From: Bryobacterales bacterium
Lineage (GTDB): Bacteria > Acidobacteriota > Terriglobia > Bryobacterales > Bryobacteraceae
Length of the DNA stretch: 64,000 nt
Direction: 5' to 3'
Assembly (NCBI GenBank): GCA_003166865.1
Contig: PMUP01000026.1
Coordinates: 1 to 64,000 of the forward strand
Shown: positions 34,542 to 41,870 of the stretch, piece by piece
Layout: the number at the start of each line of letters is the position of its first letter
Position numbering within the stretch: the stretch's first letter is position 1
Notes under the pieces: generated by a model
Told to the model about the DNA's origin: nothing
Databases searched by the model: none
The model's input: the letters and a program-made list of their open reading frames with translations, nothing else
Translations under genes and position numbers: made by a program

Positions 34542-35702
34542 TTAAGGTTCTTTTTTCTCAGCGACGGGCTTGGCCGGCGGCGCCTTCTTGGCCGCTGGCT
34601 GCTTGGCTGGCTGCTGCTTGGCTTGCAACTTCTGGTCTTGTGTCGCATGTTTTTGCGCCACTTGTTGCGTCTGCTGCTGGTGCTGTTGTTCTACCTTCTG
34701 CTTGGCCGGCTCACTGGCTTTCGTTTTCGTTAGCTGCTGGTGCTCCTGATCCTGCTTCTGCTGGAGCTTTTGCCGGTCCTGGGCTTGACTGGTGTTTAGC
34801 TTGGCCTGCTGTTGCTGGTACTGTTTGTCGAGCTTCGGATTCCCCGTGTTGGGAGCAGGCCTTTCCGCGGGTTTAAGTTCGTTCGCATGAGCCGCAGTGG
34901 CGGGACGCGCAGCGGTGTCCTTGCCCTCTGAAGCGGTGTTCTTGGCCGCTGCCGGAGCAGCCGCGCGAGCAGTGACCGGCTTATACGACGGCGCCGCCGC
35001 TTTAGCTGCGACTACGCCAGAGCTGAATTCCCCAGGTTTCGCGGTGGCCGCTACGGCCGGCTTGCCCTTATTCACCGACTCGTAAAGCTGGTGGTTGGTG
35101 CTGGCGGCCTGAACATGTTGAGTTTGCACGGACGTTGGCGGGGTATGTTTTTCACTGGTGGCTTTCTGTTCCTCCGCGTTCGGCCGAGCAGTAATTCCGC
35201 CCGTGCCTCCGTTGTAGCTCACGTTGGTCACCGTGGTGTTATTGATGACGGTCTTGGTGTACACGTTGGTCACGCTCCCAACGTTGTTCACGGATCGGTT
35301 GTAGAAAAAGGCTCCATTGTTCCAATATCCGCCTTGATAGCCGACCCCGGCGTAGCCGAAGCCGTAGTTTACGCCGCCGTAGAATCCGATTTGGGCGCCC
35401 CAGTAACCCTCGTTAAAGACAAACGCGTTATCGCCCCAGCCCCAGTAACCCGGGGTCCACAGGAGACCGGGCTCCGGCGCCATGGCCCACGTTCCGGGCA
35501 CCCAGAAGTATCCCTCCTGAGCGTAAGCCCAGTATCCGGGGGTCCACATGTAGCCTTCGCTCGGACAAAGAGGCTGTTCATACACCGGGAGCGGCGGCGG
35601 TGCGAAGCCGATGGAGAGGATGATCTGCGCAGACGATACTACCGGTAGAGCCAGCATCACGAGTGCGAACAACAGCGAGCGAACGGAGGGGTTAATGCGC
35701 AT
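34542..35702 (-). CDS. Exported YXWGXW-repeat protein (386 aa)
   Basis: A signal peptide (to about residue 25, SSAQ) is followed by repeated W-x-P-G-Y/T-W units (YMWTPGYWAY, YFWVPGTWAM, LLWTPGYWGWG and FNEGYWGAQ) characteristic of YXWGXW proteins. A Gly/Asn-rich region comes next, then a long Ala/Lys/Gln-rich C-terminal tail with QQ-rich, predicted coiled-coil segments (KQYQQQQAKL, QQHQQQTQQV). It is probably periplasmic or surface exposed. A TGAGCA-type direct repeat lies about 65 bp upstream. The function of the family is undefined. Confidence 0.85.
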   Translation of the reverse strand: MRINPSVRSLLFALVMLALPVVSSAQIILSIGFAPPPLPVYEQPLCPSEGYMWTPGYWAYAQEGYFWVPGTWAMAPEPGLLWTPGYWGWGDNAFVFNEGYWGAQIGFYGGVNYGFGYAGVGYQGGYWNNGAFFYNRSVNNVGSVTNVYTKTVINNTTVTNVSYNGGTGGITARPNAEEQKATSEKHTPPTSVQTQHVQAASTNHQLYESVNKGKPAVAATAKPGEFSSGVVAAKAAAPSYKPVTARAAAPAAAKNTASEGKDTAARPATAAHANELKPAERPAPNTGNPKLDKQYQQQQAKLNTSQAQDRQKLQQKQDQEHQQLTKTKASEPAKQKVEQQHQQQTQQVAQKHATQDQKLQAKQQPAKQPAAKKAPPAKPVAEKKEP

Positions 35703-35766
35703 GGTGTTTTCCTTTGTTTTCGGCTACGAGCCTAGGCAACCATTGTCGCCGGGTGCGGGCGAAGAA

Positions 35767-35784
35767 TCTGCTCACAATTGCTCA
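35767..35784 (-). promoter_or_regulatory. TGAGCA direct-repeat motif upstream of the YXWGXW gene
   Basis: On the minus strand it reads TGAGCAATTGTGAGCAGA, two hexamers in direct repeat with a 10-bp period. Near-identical 18-mers occur at 39432 (before the receiver gene) and 44227 (before groES), each in the orientation of the downstream gene. Confidence 0.45.
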
Positions 35785-35810
35785 GGTTGTCCGGAATTTC
35801 TCCCGGATCC

Positions 35811-36047
35811 CTACAGACGGCTGGCCAGGTGATCGTCGGGCTGCGATTGCTTCTGGGCGTGAGACCACTCATCCGCCTGTTTCTCGGCTTCCGCTCTCGC
35901 GATTGCGTAGCGTTCTTGAATCCGCCCCACCAACTGTTCCTTCTTGCCGGCGATGGTCTGCCAGTCATCGTCGGTAATCTGGCCCCAGCGCTCCCGCGCC
36001 GATCCCGCGAACTGTTTCCACTTGCCTTCGATTTGATCCCAGTTCAT
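35811..36047 (-). CDS. CsbD-family stress protein (78 aa), second copy
   Basis: The product begins MNWDQIEGKWKQFAGSARERWGQ, the classic CsbD-like opening, followed by a charged helix with ITDDDWQTIAGKKEQLVGRIQERYG-like spacing. Ribosome site GGAGG lies 11 bp before the ATG. A good sigma-54-like promoter is present at 36074-36089. It is much more divergent from the 59-aa copy than a recent duplicate would be. Confidence 0.9.
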   Translation of the reverse strand: MNWDQIEGKWKQFAGSARERWGQITDDDWQTIAGKKEQLVGRIQERYAIARAEAEKQADEWSHAQKQSQPDDHLASRL

Positions 36048-36073
36048 TCCGTGACGCCTCCGTCGCGATTAAG

Positions 36074-36089
36074 AGCAGGTCTCGCGCCA
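36074..36089 (-). promoter_or_regulatory. Candidate sigma-54 promoter of the 78-aa csbD gene
   Basis: The minus strand reads TGGCGCGAGACCTGCT, matching 10 of 12 sigma-54 consensus positions with exact GG-N10-GC spacing. The -12 GC is about 28 nt before the ATG at 36047. It lies in the short gap after the sigma-54 activator gene. Confidence 0.6.
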
Positions 36090-36116
36090 TTCGGTATTGG
36101 ACAGATCGAGTGGGTC

Positions 36117-38201
36117 CTACAGATCCTTGCGCGAGATCTCCAGCTTCCGCATCATGGCGTTTAAGGTGGTCCGCGGCAATCCGAGACGGGTGGCGGCGGC
36201 GCTTACCACGCCATTCGTTTCGCGCAGAACGCGGATGATGTGTTCCCGCTCCACTTCCGCCAGCGTGGCGCCAGCCGGAGCTTCCAAAGCCTCGGCGCGA
36301 ATTTCAGCCAAGGGAACCCGAAGGTTTGGGCCGGGCGATAGAATGACCGATCTTTCAATGAAGTTCTCGAGCTCCCGCACATTCCCGGGCCATGGCCAGC
36401 TTACCAGGGCTTGCATCGTATCCGATGGAATCTTGTCAATATGCTTATTCATCTTGGCCGCATACGATTGCGTGAAATGCCGGACCAGCACGGGTATGTC
36501 GTCCGGATGATCGCGCAGCGGAGGTATGGTGATCGGGAAGACCTTCAACCGGTAATACAAATCGCTGCGGAAGAGCTTGTCTCCCATCATCTGCGTCAGA
36601 TTGCGGTTGGTGGCCGCCAGCAGCCGGACGTCGATGGGGATGGTGCGGGTGCCGCCCAGCCGCTCGAATTCCTTCTCCTGCAAAGCGCGCAGCAATTTGG
36701 GTTGCAGCTCCAAAGGGATGTCCCCCACTTCATCCAGGAACAGAGTTCCCTGGTGGGCCATCTCGAAGCGGCCGATCTTCTGCGATAAAGCGCCGGTGAA
36801 TGCGCCTCTCTCATAGCCGAACAGCTCGCTCTCCAGAAGCCCGGTGGGGATCGCGGCGCAGTTCAAAGTGATAAAAGGGCGATTCCGGCGGCCGCTCATC
36901 TTGTGAATGGCGCGCGCCACCAGCTCCTTCCCCGTACCGGTTTCTCCCAGGACCAGCACGGTGGCATCGGTGGGCGCAACGATTTCCACTTGCCCCATGA
37001 CGCGTTTGAGCGCCGCGCTGGTGCCGACGATCTCCTCGAATTCATGCGCGGGGCCGGGTTCGCCGGCAATCTTCTCGGCGCGCTCCTGCTCCGTAAGATC
37101 CTGCACGAAGGTAATCCATCGAAACGGAGAAGTGGCCAGGACCGCACTCGCCACCAGGACGCGCACCCGGGTTTCGTCCTTGCGAACGTATTCCATTTCA
37201 AACGGCGTACAGGCTCCGTGGAGCAAAGCTTCTTCATGGGCGCGTTCATCCAGCGGCAAGAACTCTGGCGCGGCGATATCAGCCCAGTGCAGCCCACTGG
37301 TGATTAAATCTTCGCGGCTGAATCCGAGCATGCCGAGAAACGCGTCGTTGGCGTCAATAATGCGGTCGAATTCGCCCGAAACGATTCCGACGACGGTCGA
37401 TTCAGCGGGAAGCTGTGGCGTGACTCCTCGCTTGCGTAATAACGCCGCGTCGATCCGGTGACGCGTGCTAAAATCGCGCACCACTCTAGCAAAGCCGTGC
37501 AGCTCCTGGCTTTCATCTCTCAGCGCCGTTGTCAACACGTTCGCCCAAAATCGCGACCCATCCTGTTTCCTGTGCCATCCCTCATTTCCGAGATGACCCT
37601 CGATCGCCGTCCTTTTCAATTCTTCCGGCCCGTTGACTGGAAGGTCGTCGTCACCGGAGTAAAGGCAGCTTACATGTTGACCGAGGATGTCTCCGCTTTT
37701 ATAGCCGTAGATGCGCTCCGCTCCCGAGTACCAGGCGACCACCAGGCCGCTGGCATCCAGGGACAAAAGCGCGTAGTCCTTGCTCCCTGCCGCAGTCTGG
37801 TCCCCGGCCGGGTCAGCCGGAGGGGTGGCGTGCTTGTCGCTGCTCTTGTCATCCAGGGACTTGGCGGGCAGGGACTTGGCGGGCAATGACTTGGCGGCGC
37901 GCGGCGGCTTGTCATCAAGGAGCCACACATGGCGTCCTGGTAAGACACCGCTGTTCGCCGTGTAGTGAAGCTTGTTTGGATCTACAAGATCATCGATCCG
38001 GTGGCCGATTATCTTGCCTATCGGAAGTCCGAACAGCTTGCTCGCGCCGGAGCTGGCGTACACGCAATGACGGTCGTCGTCAACGATCAGGATAGGTTCG
38101 GACTGGTGGGAGAGAACGGCCCGGAATAACTGCTCGAGTTCTCTCAGGCCATCTTCCACCAGCCAGCCACTGGGTTCGTGCATTGAGGCTGCGGAGTTCA
38201 T
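36117..38201 (-). CDS. PAS-domain sigma-54-dependent transcriptional activator
   Basis: A 694-aa enhancer-binding protein. N-terminal PAS domains lie at about 15-95, 140-250 and 270-380. A Ser/Lys-rich repeat (KSLPAKSLPAKSLDDK) follows the first PAS. The AAA+ domain begins near 390: Walker A GETGTGKE near 420, the sigma-54 contact loop GAFTGA near 467, Walker B TLFLDEVGD and a WPGNVRELENF segment. A Fis-type helix-turn-helix ends the protein (VSAAATRLGLPRTTLNAMMRK). There is no receiver domain, so it probably senses a small ligand or redox state through PAS. It is the natural regulator of the nearby sigma-54-like promoters. Confidence 0.93.
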   Translation of the reverse strand: MNSAASMHEPSGWLVEDGLRELEQLFRAVLSHQSEPILIVDDDRHCVYASSGASKLFGLPIGKIIGHRIDDLVDPNKLHYTANSGVLPGRHVWLLDDKPPRAAKSLPAKSLPAKSLDDKSSDKHATPPADPAGDQTAAGSKDYALLSLDASGLVVAWYSGAERIYGYKSGDILGQHVSCLYSGDDDLPVNGPEELKRTAIEGHLGNEGWHRKQDGSRFWANVLTTALRDESQELHGFARVVRDFSTRHRIDAALLRKRGVTPQLPAESTVVGIVSGEFDRIIDANDAFLGMLGFSREDLITSGLHWADIAAPEFLPLDERAHEEALLHGACTPFEMEYVRKDETRVRVLVASAVLATSPFRWITFVQDLTEQERAEKIAGEPGPAHEFEEIVGTSAALKRVMGQVEIVAPTDATVLVLGETGTGKELVARAIHKMSGRRNRPFITLNCAAIPTGLLESELFGYERGAFTGALSQKIGRFEMAHQGTLFLDEVGDIPLELQPKLLRALQEKEFERLGGTRTIPIDVRLLAATNRNLTQMMGDKLFRSDLYYRLKVFPITIPPLRDHPDDIPVLVRHFTQSYAAKMNKHIDKIPSDTMQALVSWPWPGNVRELENFIERSVILSPGPNLRVPLAEIRAEALEAPAGATLAEVEREHIIRVLRETNGVVSAAATRLGLPRTTLNAMMRKLEISRKDL

Positions 38202-38340
38202 TTCGTCTCCCTCGCCCCGTCGATCCAGGAGGCCGGGTCGTCTAAGAGACTAGGCGGTGGGCGCGTAGATTGTCTCGAAAACAGCAGGTAGCCGAGATTG
38301 GCGGTCACTTATATCATATCGCCAATTCGAGGCTTTGCAA

Positions 38341-38374
38341 TGACCAAATTTGGTCAGGCGACCACCTGTGGTCA
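38341..38374. promoter_or_regulatory. Tandem TGACC-N6-GGTCA palindromes
   Basis: A perfect 16-bp palindrome TGACCAAATTTGGTCA (38341-38356) is followed after 2 bp by CGACC-N6-GGTCA (38359-38374). The architecture is identical to the elements at 33694 and 40851. Confidence 0.7.
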
Positions 38375-38468
38375 ATTCGGGCTTCGCTGAGTCTTAATAA
38401 CTTATAAGAAGTACACAACTAATACACACTTGCTGACCTCCGCAGGAGTATTCTTCCCGGCCTTCGGT

Positions 38469-38484
38469 TGGGCAACGGATTGCT
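38469..38484 (+). promoter_or_regulatory. Candidate sigma-54 promoter of the Thivi_2564-like gene
   Basis: TGGGCAACGGATTGCT has GG-N10-GC spacing and a perfect TTGCT -12 element, matching 8 of 12 consensus positions. The -12 element is about 26 nt before the ATG at 38510, and the tandem palindromes are about 95 bp upstream. Confidence 0.5.
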
Positions 38485-38509
38485 TCATCCTACATTGAGG
38501 AGCATCCAA

Positions 38510-38701
38510 ATGCCTTTGCTGAACTTGGTTGTTATGTTGATCGTGGTGGGCGTGGCGCTGTGGCTGGTCAATCGCTATATCCCGATGGCCTCTAGCATCA
38601 AGGCGATTCTCAACGTGGTCGTCGTGGTTGCCGTGGGAGTTTTTGTGCTAAAAGCCGCAGGGCTTTGGGGTGACGTGACCAGTTTCCGAATCGGGCACTG
38701 A
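38510..38701 (+). CDS. Thivi_2564-like small membrane protein (63 aa)
   Basis: I chose the ATG at 38510 with ribosome site GAGGAG. The product starts MPLLNLVVMLIVVGVALWLVNRYIPM and has a second hydrophobic helix (ILNVVVVVAVGVFVLKAAG), as in the Thivi_2564 family. The family function is unknown. The Crp/Fnr gene starts 15 bp downstream, so the two are probably one transcript driven from the 38469 promoter. Confidence 0.8.
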   Translation: MPLLNLVVMLIVVGVALWLVNRYIPMASSIKAILNVVVVVAVGVFVLKAAGLWGDVTSFRIGH

Positions 38702-38716
38702 CAGCAGTATCGGGTT

Positions 38717-39391
38717 ATGACAGCGCGCAAGAAGAACCACAAGGCGGATTTCGATCTCCAGAGCTTTCTGGCCGCAGCCGGCACGGGAAGAACGCTGTTG
38801 GACCACCCCAAGGGCCACCAGGTCTTTTTGCAAGGCGATCCAGCCGACGCCATCTTTTACATTCAGAAGGGCAAGATCAAGCTCACGGTCGTCTCCAAGC
38901 AAGGCAAGGAAGCGGTGGTGGCTATTTTGGGCGTCGGCGACTTCTTCGGTGAGGGATGCCTGGCCGGCCAGCCTTTTCGCATGGCCAGCGCCGCCAGCAT
39001 GTCGGAATGCTCCATCATGCGGCTGGAAAAGGCGAGCGTGATCCGTCTGCTTCACGACCAGCCAGCCTTTTCTGATCTGTTGCTGCGCCATTTGCTCTCC
39101 CGCAACATTCGGATTGAGGAAGATCTGGTGGACCAGTTGTTCAACTCCAGCGAAAAGCGTCTGGCGCGGGTGCTGCTTCTGCTAGCCAACTTCGGCAAAG
39201 ACAGCAAGCCCGAGCCGGTGATTCCAAAGATCAGCCAGGAGACACTGGCGGAGATCGTGGGCACTACCCGCTCGAGAGTCAGCTTTTTCATGAATCGCTT
39301 CCGCAAACTGGGCTTCATCCAATACAACGGTCAAGTCACTGGCGGCCTGGAAGTTCACAGTTCTCTGCTCAACGTAATCCTGCACGACTGA
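38717..39391 (+). CDS. Crp/Fnr-family transcriptional regulator
   Basis: A 224-aa protein with an N-terminal cyclic-nucleotide-binding-like domain (FLQGDPADAIFYIQKGKIKLTVVS, then GDFFGEGCLAGQPFRMASA) and a winged helix-turn-helix (SQETLAEIVGTTRSRVSFFMNRFRKLG). It lacks the N-terminal cysteine cluster of Fnr. Its closest general resemblance is to regulators with a Gly-Glu-Gly core, but ligand use cannot be judged. It is co-transcribed with the small membrane protein and is an alternative binder of the 5-6-5 palindromes here. Confidence 0.9.
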   Translation: MTARKKNHKADFDLQSFLAAAGTGRTLLDHPKGHQVFLQGDPADAIFYIQKGKIKLTVVSKQGKEAVVAILGVGDFFGEGCLAGQPFRMASAASMSECSIMRLEKASVIRLLHDQPAFSDLLLRHLLSRNIRIEEDLVDQLFNSSEKRLARVLLLLANFGKDSKPEPVIPKISQETLAEIVGTTRSRVSFFMNRFRKLGFIQYNGQVTGGLEVHSSLLNVILHD

Positions 39392-39431
39392 CGGCGGTGG
39401 CCGAGGAAAACCGCCTCAATCTCCGGGAATG

Positions 39432-39449
39432 TGAGCAATTCTGAACAGA
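39432..39449 (+). promoter_or_regulatory. TGAGCA/TGAACA direct-repeat motif upstream of the receiver gene
   Basis: TGAGCAATTCTGAACAGA lies about 115 bp before the ATG at 39565. It shares AATGTGAGCA and TGAACAGAC with the copy before groES. Confidence 0.45.
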
Positions 39450-39564
39450 CTAGTCTACGGCGAATCCGTGATACTTTATTCCTCCCCCCTGTAGCTGTTG
39501 GAGCCGACGGTCTACGCGGACCACCTGCCGAGAAGCCCTGGCATGCGGCTGAAGGAGGCAAGCC

Positions 39565-39960
39565 ATGACATACGACTCGCAACACAGAACGATTTTGATA
39601 GTCGACGATAACGTCGGCACTCGTGCGTTCGCAAAAAGATTCCTGGAGGCCGCCGGATATACCGTGGTCACGGCCGCCGACGGAGAAGAAGGACTCCGTT
39701 TCTATGCCGAGCATCAATCCAAAATTGTGCTGCTGCTCACCGACGTGGTGATGCCAAACATCAACGGCGTCGAGCTGGCCGATCGCGTGCTGGGAATGGA
39801 TTCACAACTGCCGGTTCTCTTTATGACGGGAGGTCCTGGGCGGGCTTATCGGGGATTGGAATGCATCGCCAAACCCTTTCGGTCCGCTGAGCTGGTGGAG
39901 AGAGTTAGCCGAGTGCTGAATGCGAATACACACTCGGAAAGAGCGGCGCCGGCGGCGTAG
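39565..39960 (+). CDS. Stand-alone response-regulator receiver protein
   Basis: A 131-aa CheY-like receiver. The acidic pocket is DD in ILIVDDN, the phospho-acceptor Asp is in LLLTDVVMP, the Thr switch is in LFMTGG, and Lys is in CIAKPF. It has no output domain, so it must act through a partner. The following small gene and the PilZ gene are on the same strand with short gaps (28 and 4 bp). No histidine kinase is present in the window. Confidence 0.9.
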   Translation: MTYDSQHRTILIVDDNVGTRAFAKRFLEAAGYTVVTAADGEEGLRFYAEHQSKIVLLLTDVVMPNINGVELADRVLGMDSQLPVLFMTGGPGRAYRGLECIAKPFRSAELVERVSRVLNANTHSERAAPAA

Positions 39961-39988
39961 CCCTGGCTTTAGGAAGGCAAATCAGATC

Positions 39989-40333
39989 ATGACAAGCACC
40001 GTTGCATCTTCGACAATGAGAATCCCTGGCGAGCCCATCGAAACGAGCGAGGCGCGAGTCACGCCACTGTACCGGACAAGAAAGTCCTTCGCCGTGGTTC
40101 ATTTCGAAGAAGCCGGGAAAGGACGGATTGTTTTCCTGCCGGAAGGAGCGGAGATTCGCGTTGTGGGACCCTCCAGCCTGGGCAAATGTTACGAGGTCAT
40201 GTTCGAGAACCAGCTTTACAACATCTTCAAAGTGGACTTGTTGGGGCCCTGGTCTACGCCAATTGAGCCCGCCCCAGTCAAGCCCAGCCGAATGAGGCCG
40301 ATCCGAGCCTTGGCCGCGGGAGCTTGCGCTTAG
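39989..40333 (+). CDS. Hypothetical protein (114 aa)
   Basis: I chose the ATG at 39989 with the AGGAAGG ribosome site upstream. Earlier starts overlap the receiver gene. The central part (AVVHFEEAGKGRIVFLPEGAEIRVVG through YEVMFENQLYNIFKVDLLGP) looks like a compact beta-barrel or SH3-like domain. No signal peptide or membrane segment is seen. It is sandwiched between the receiver and PilZ genes, so a signalling-related role is possible. I do not recognise the family. Confidence 0.7.
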   Translation: MTSTVASSTMRIPGEPIETSEARVTPLYRTRKSFAVVHFEEAGKGRIVFLPEGAEIRVVGPSSLGKCYEVMFENQLYNIFKVDLLGPWSTPIEPAPVKPSRMRPIRALAAGACA

Positions 40334-40337
40334 CCAG

Positions 40338-40790
40338 ATGCCAACTTTGACGCATTCGTTCACTAGAACCCGCTCGTTCCCGGCAAAGCCTCCCGGCGTA
40401 ATAGTTGCCAACCAGCCCATTCGAGCGGAACGCCGGTTAAAGTTTCGCTTTCCGCTGGACCTGAGCGTTCGCTTCCGCCCTCTTTCCGGATCTCTTTTCT
40501 CGGGAGCGGGCCGTGCGGTCAACGTAAGCAGTGGGGGCGTCCTGGTGGTCTCCCAGCACGTCGTCTCGCAACACGAAATTAGCGTGGGTGCACGGCTCGA
40601 GTTGAGTATTGAGTGGCCTTCACTGCTGGACGGAAGGATTCCGCTTCAGCTTTTCGCGGTTGGCCGAATCGTTCGCCACCGGGCATCCGGTTTTGCGGCG
40701 GCATTTGAGCGGTACCAATTCCGTACCGTGAGAAGCTCAAGCCTGTCGCATGCACGTTTGGGAGTTGAGGTCGTTCAGTGGCCGGATTGA
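40338..40790 (+). CDS. PilZ-domain protein
   Basis: A 150-aa protein. The basic motif ERRLKFRFPLDL supplies the R-x3-R c-di-GMP contact, and NVSSGGVLV is the N-x-S-x2-G motif. This indicates a cyclic-di-GMP receptor. A near-duplicated VVSQHVVSQH follows. It probably acts with the upstream receiver protein, since the gap to the previous gene is only 4 bp. Confidence 0.82.
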   Translation: MPTLTHSFTRTRSFPAKPPGVIVANQPIRAERRLKFRFPLDLSVRFRPLSGSLFSGAGRAVNVSSGGVLVVSQHVVSQHEISVGARLELSIEWPSLLDGRIPLQLFAVGRIVRHRASGFAAAFERYQFRTVRSSSLSHARLGVEVVQWPD

Positions 40791-40850
40791 GTGGCAGCCG
40801 CAGCCGCCGCCTGAACCAGTAGGCCAGCGCCCCACCTCAGCCGCGACTTT

Positions 40851-40884
40851 CGACCGCATTTGGTCAAGTGACCCCATCCGGTCA
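40851..40884. promoter_or_regulatory. Tandem TGACC-N6-GGTCA palindromes upstream of the LPKTA protein gene
   Basis: CGACC-N6-GGTCA (40851-40866), a 2-bp spacer and TGACC-N6-GGTCA (40869-40884). This is the same double element as at 33694 and 38341. Only weak GG-N10-GC candidates (for example 40985 to 40998) lie between it and the GTG at 41055. Confidence 0.65.
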
Positions 40885-41054
40885 ATCCCCGGGCCGGAAA
40901 CACGTTCTTCTCGATTCCTTAGGTATGCACGTTTCGCTGTATCAACCGGACATAATGGCTGGTTTTCGGGCGGCAGCCACCAACGGACGTAAGCGTGCTC
41001 CTCGTTGCCACGTGGGTTCCGCTCACAAATTTTAGATCAGCAGAAGGAGTAACA

Positions 41055-41774
41055 GTGACTTTTTTAAGAGCAGTACCAACCGTGTTTTGTGCGGCGCTCA
41101 TCGGCGCGGCATTCTCTCCCAACGTAAAGGCCGACGACTGGAACCAGAAGACCGTGGTGACTTTCAGTGGGCCGGTGGAAACCCCAGGTGTACACATGAA
41201 GGGCTGGGCCGTGTTGCCGGCCGGCACCTACGTTTTCAAACTTCTGAACTCGCAGTCCGACCGCCACATCGTCCAGATCTTCAACCAGGACGAAACCGTG
41301 GTCTACGCCACGATCCTGGCGGTCCCAAACTATCGGCTCCGCGCCACCGGCAAAACGGTGATCACCTTTAGAGAGAGGGCGCCCGGGGAACCGGAAGCGC
41401 TCCGAGCATGGTTCTATCCGGGCAAGAACTTCGGCCAGGAGTTCGTATATCCGAAGGAAAGAGCGATAGAGCTGGCCAAGGAGACCAACACGGTCGTTCT
41501 TTACACGCCGGCCGCGATCACGCCCGAGGTTCTAACGCCGATCCAGTCGGCCGAGGAGCCCGTGGTGGTGGCATTGAAGGAAGCGCCGGTCCTGGCCGTG
41601 TCGCCCGCTGGACAAGACGTTGAGATAGCCCAGGCGGTCACCCCGCCACCCGTGGAAGTAGCAGTAGCGGAGACGCTGCCGAAAACCGCCAGTCCCCTGC
41701 CGCTGATCGGGCTGTTCGGACTGCTGGCGTTAGGCGCAGCCTGCACCCTCAAATTTGCACGGGCACGCGCTTAG
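41055..41774 (+). CDS. LPKTA-anchored surface protein (probable sortase substrate)
   Basis: The GTG at 41055 has a strong ribosome site (AAGGAGT), giving 239 aa. It has a signal peptide (FCAALIGAAFSPNVKA), a beta-rich domain of about 130 residues, and a Pro/Val/Ala-rich stalk. The C-terminal sorting signal is LPKTAS, a hydrophobic helix (PLPLIGLFGLLALGAACTL) and a basic tail (RARA). That tripartite end is the classic sortase substrate layout, and a sortase gene lies 1.8 kb downstream. The Ala at the LPxTG glycine position resembles the LPNTA substrates of class D sortases. Confidence 0.85.
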   Translation: MTFLRAVPTVFCAALIGAAFSPNVKADDWNQKTVVTFSGPVETPGVHMKGWAVLPAGTYVFKLLNSQSDRHIVQIFNQDETVVYATILAVPNYRLRATGKTVITFRERAPGEPEALRAWFYPGKNFGQEFVYPKERAIELAKETNTVVLYTPAAITPEVLTPIQSAEEPVVVALKEAPVLAVSPAGQDVEIAQAVTPPPVEVAVAETLPKTASPLPLIGLFGLLALGAACTLKFARARA

Positions 41775-41870
41775 TTAGTAAGTGACCCATCGGGTGCTAC
41801 CCGGCCTGCCGTTTAGAACGGGCCGGGGCCAGCCCCGGGAGAGAGTGAGAAGCGAGGAAGCAGGTACAAC

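Larger units (their letters stand above)
38202..38509. other. 308-bp divergent regulatory region
   Basis: The gap between the sigma-54 activator (leftward) and the Thivi_2564-like gene (rightward). It holds an inverted repeat ATTGGCG/CGCCAAT (38297-38303 and 38320-38326), the double TGACC-N6-GGTCA element (38341-38374) and a sigma-54-like promoter (38469-38484). No further ORF is credible here. Confidence 0.6.

Noticed and set aside
40885-41054. Sigma-54 promoter for the LPKTA protein gene
   Set aside because: Two GG-N10-GC candidates (40961 and 40985) match only about half of the consensus and are not called.
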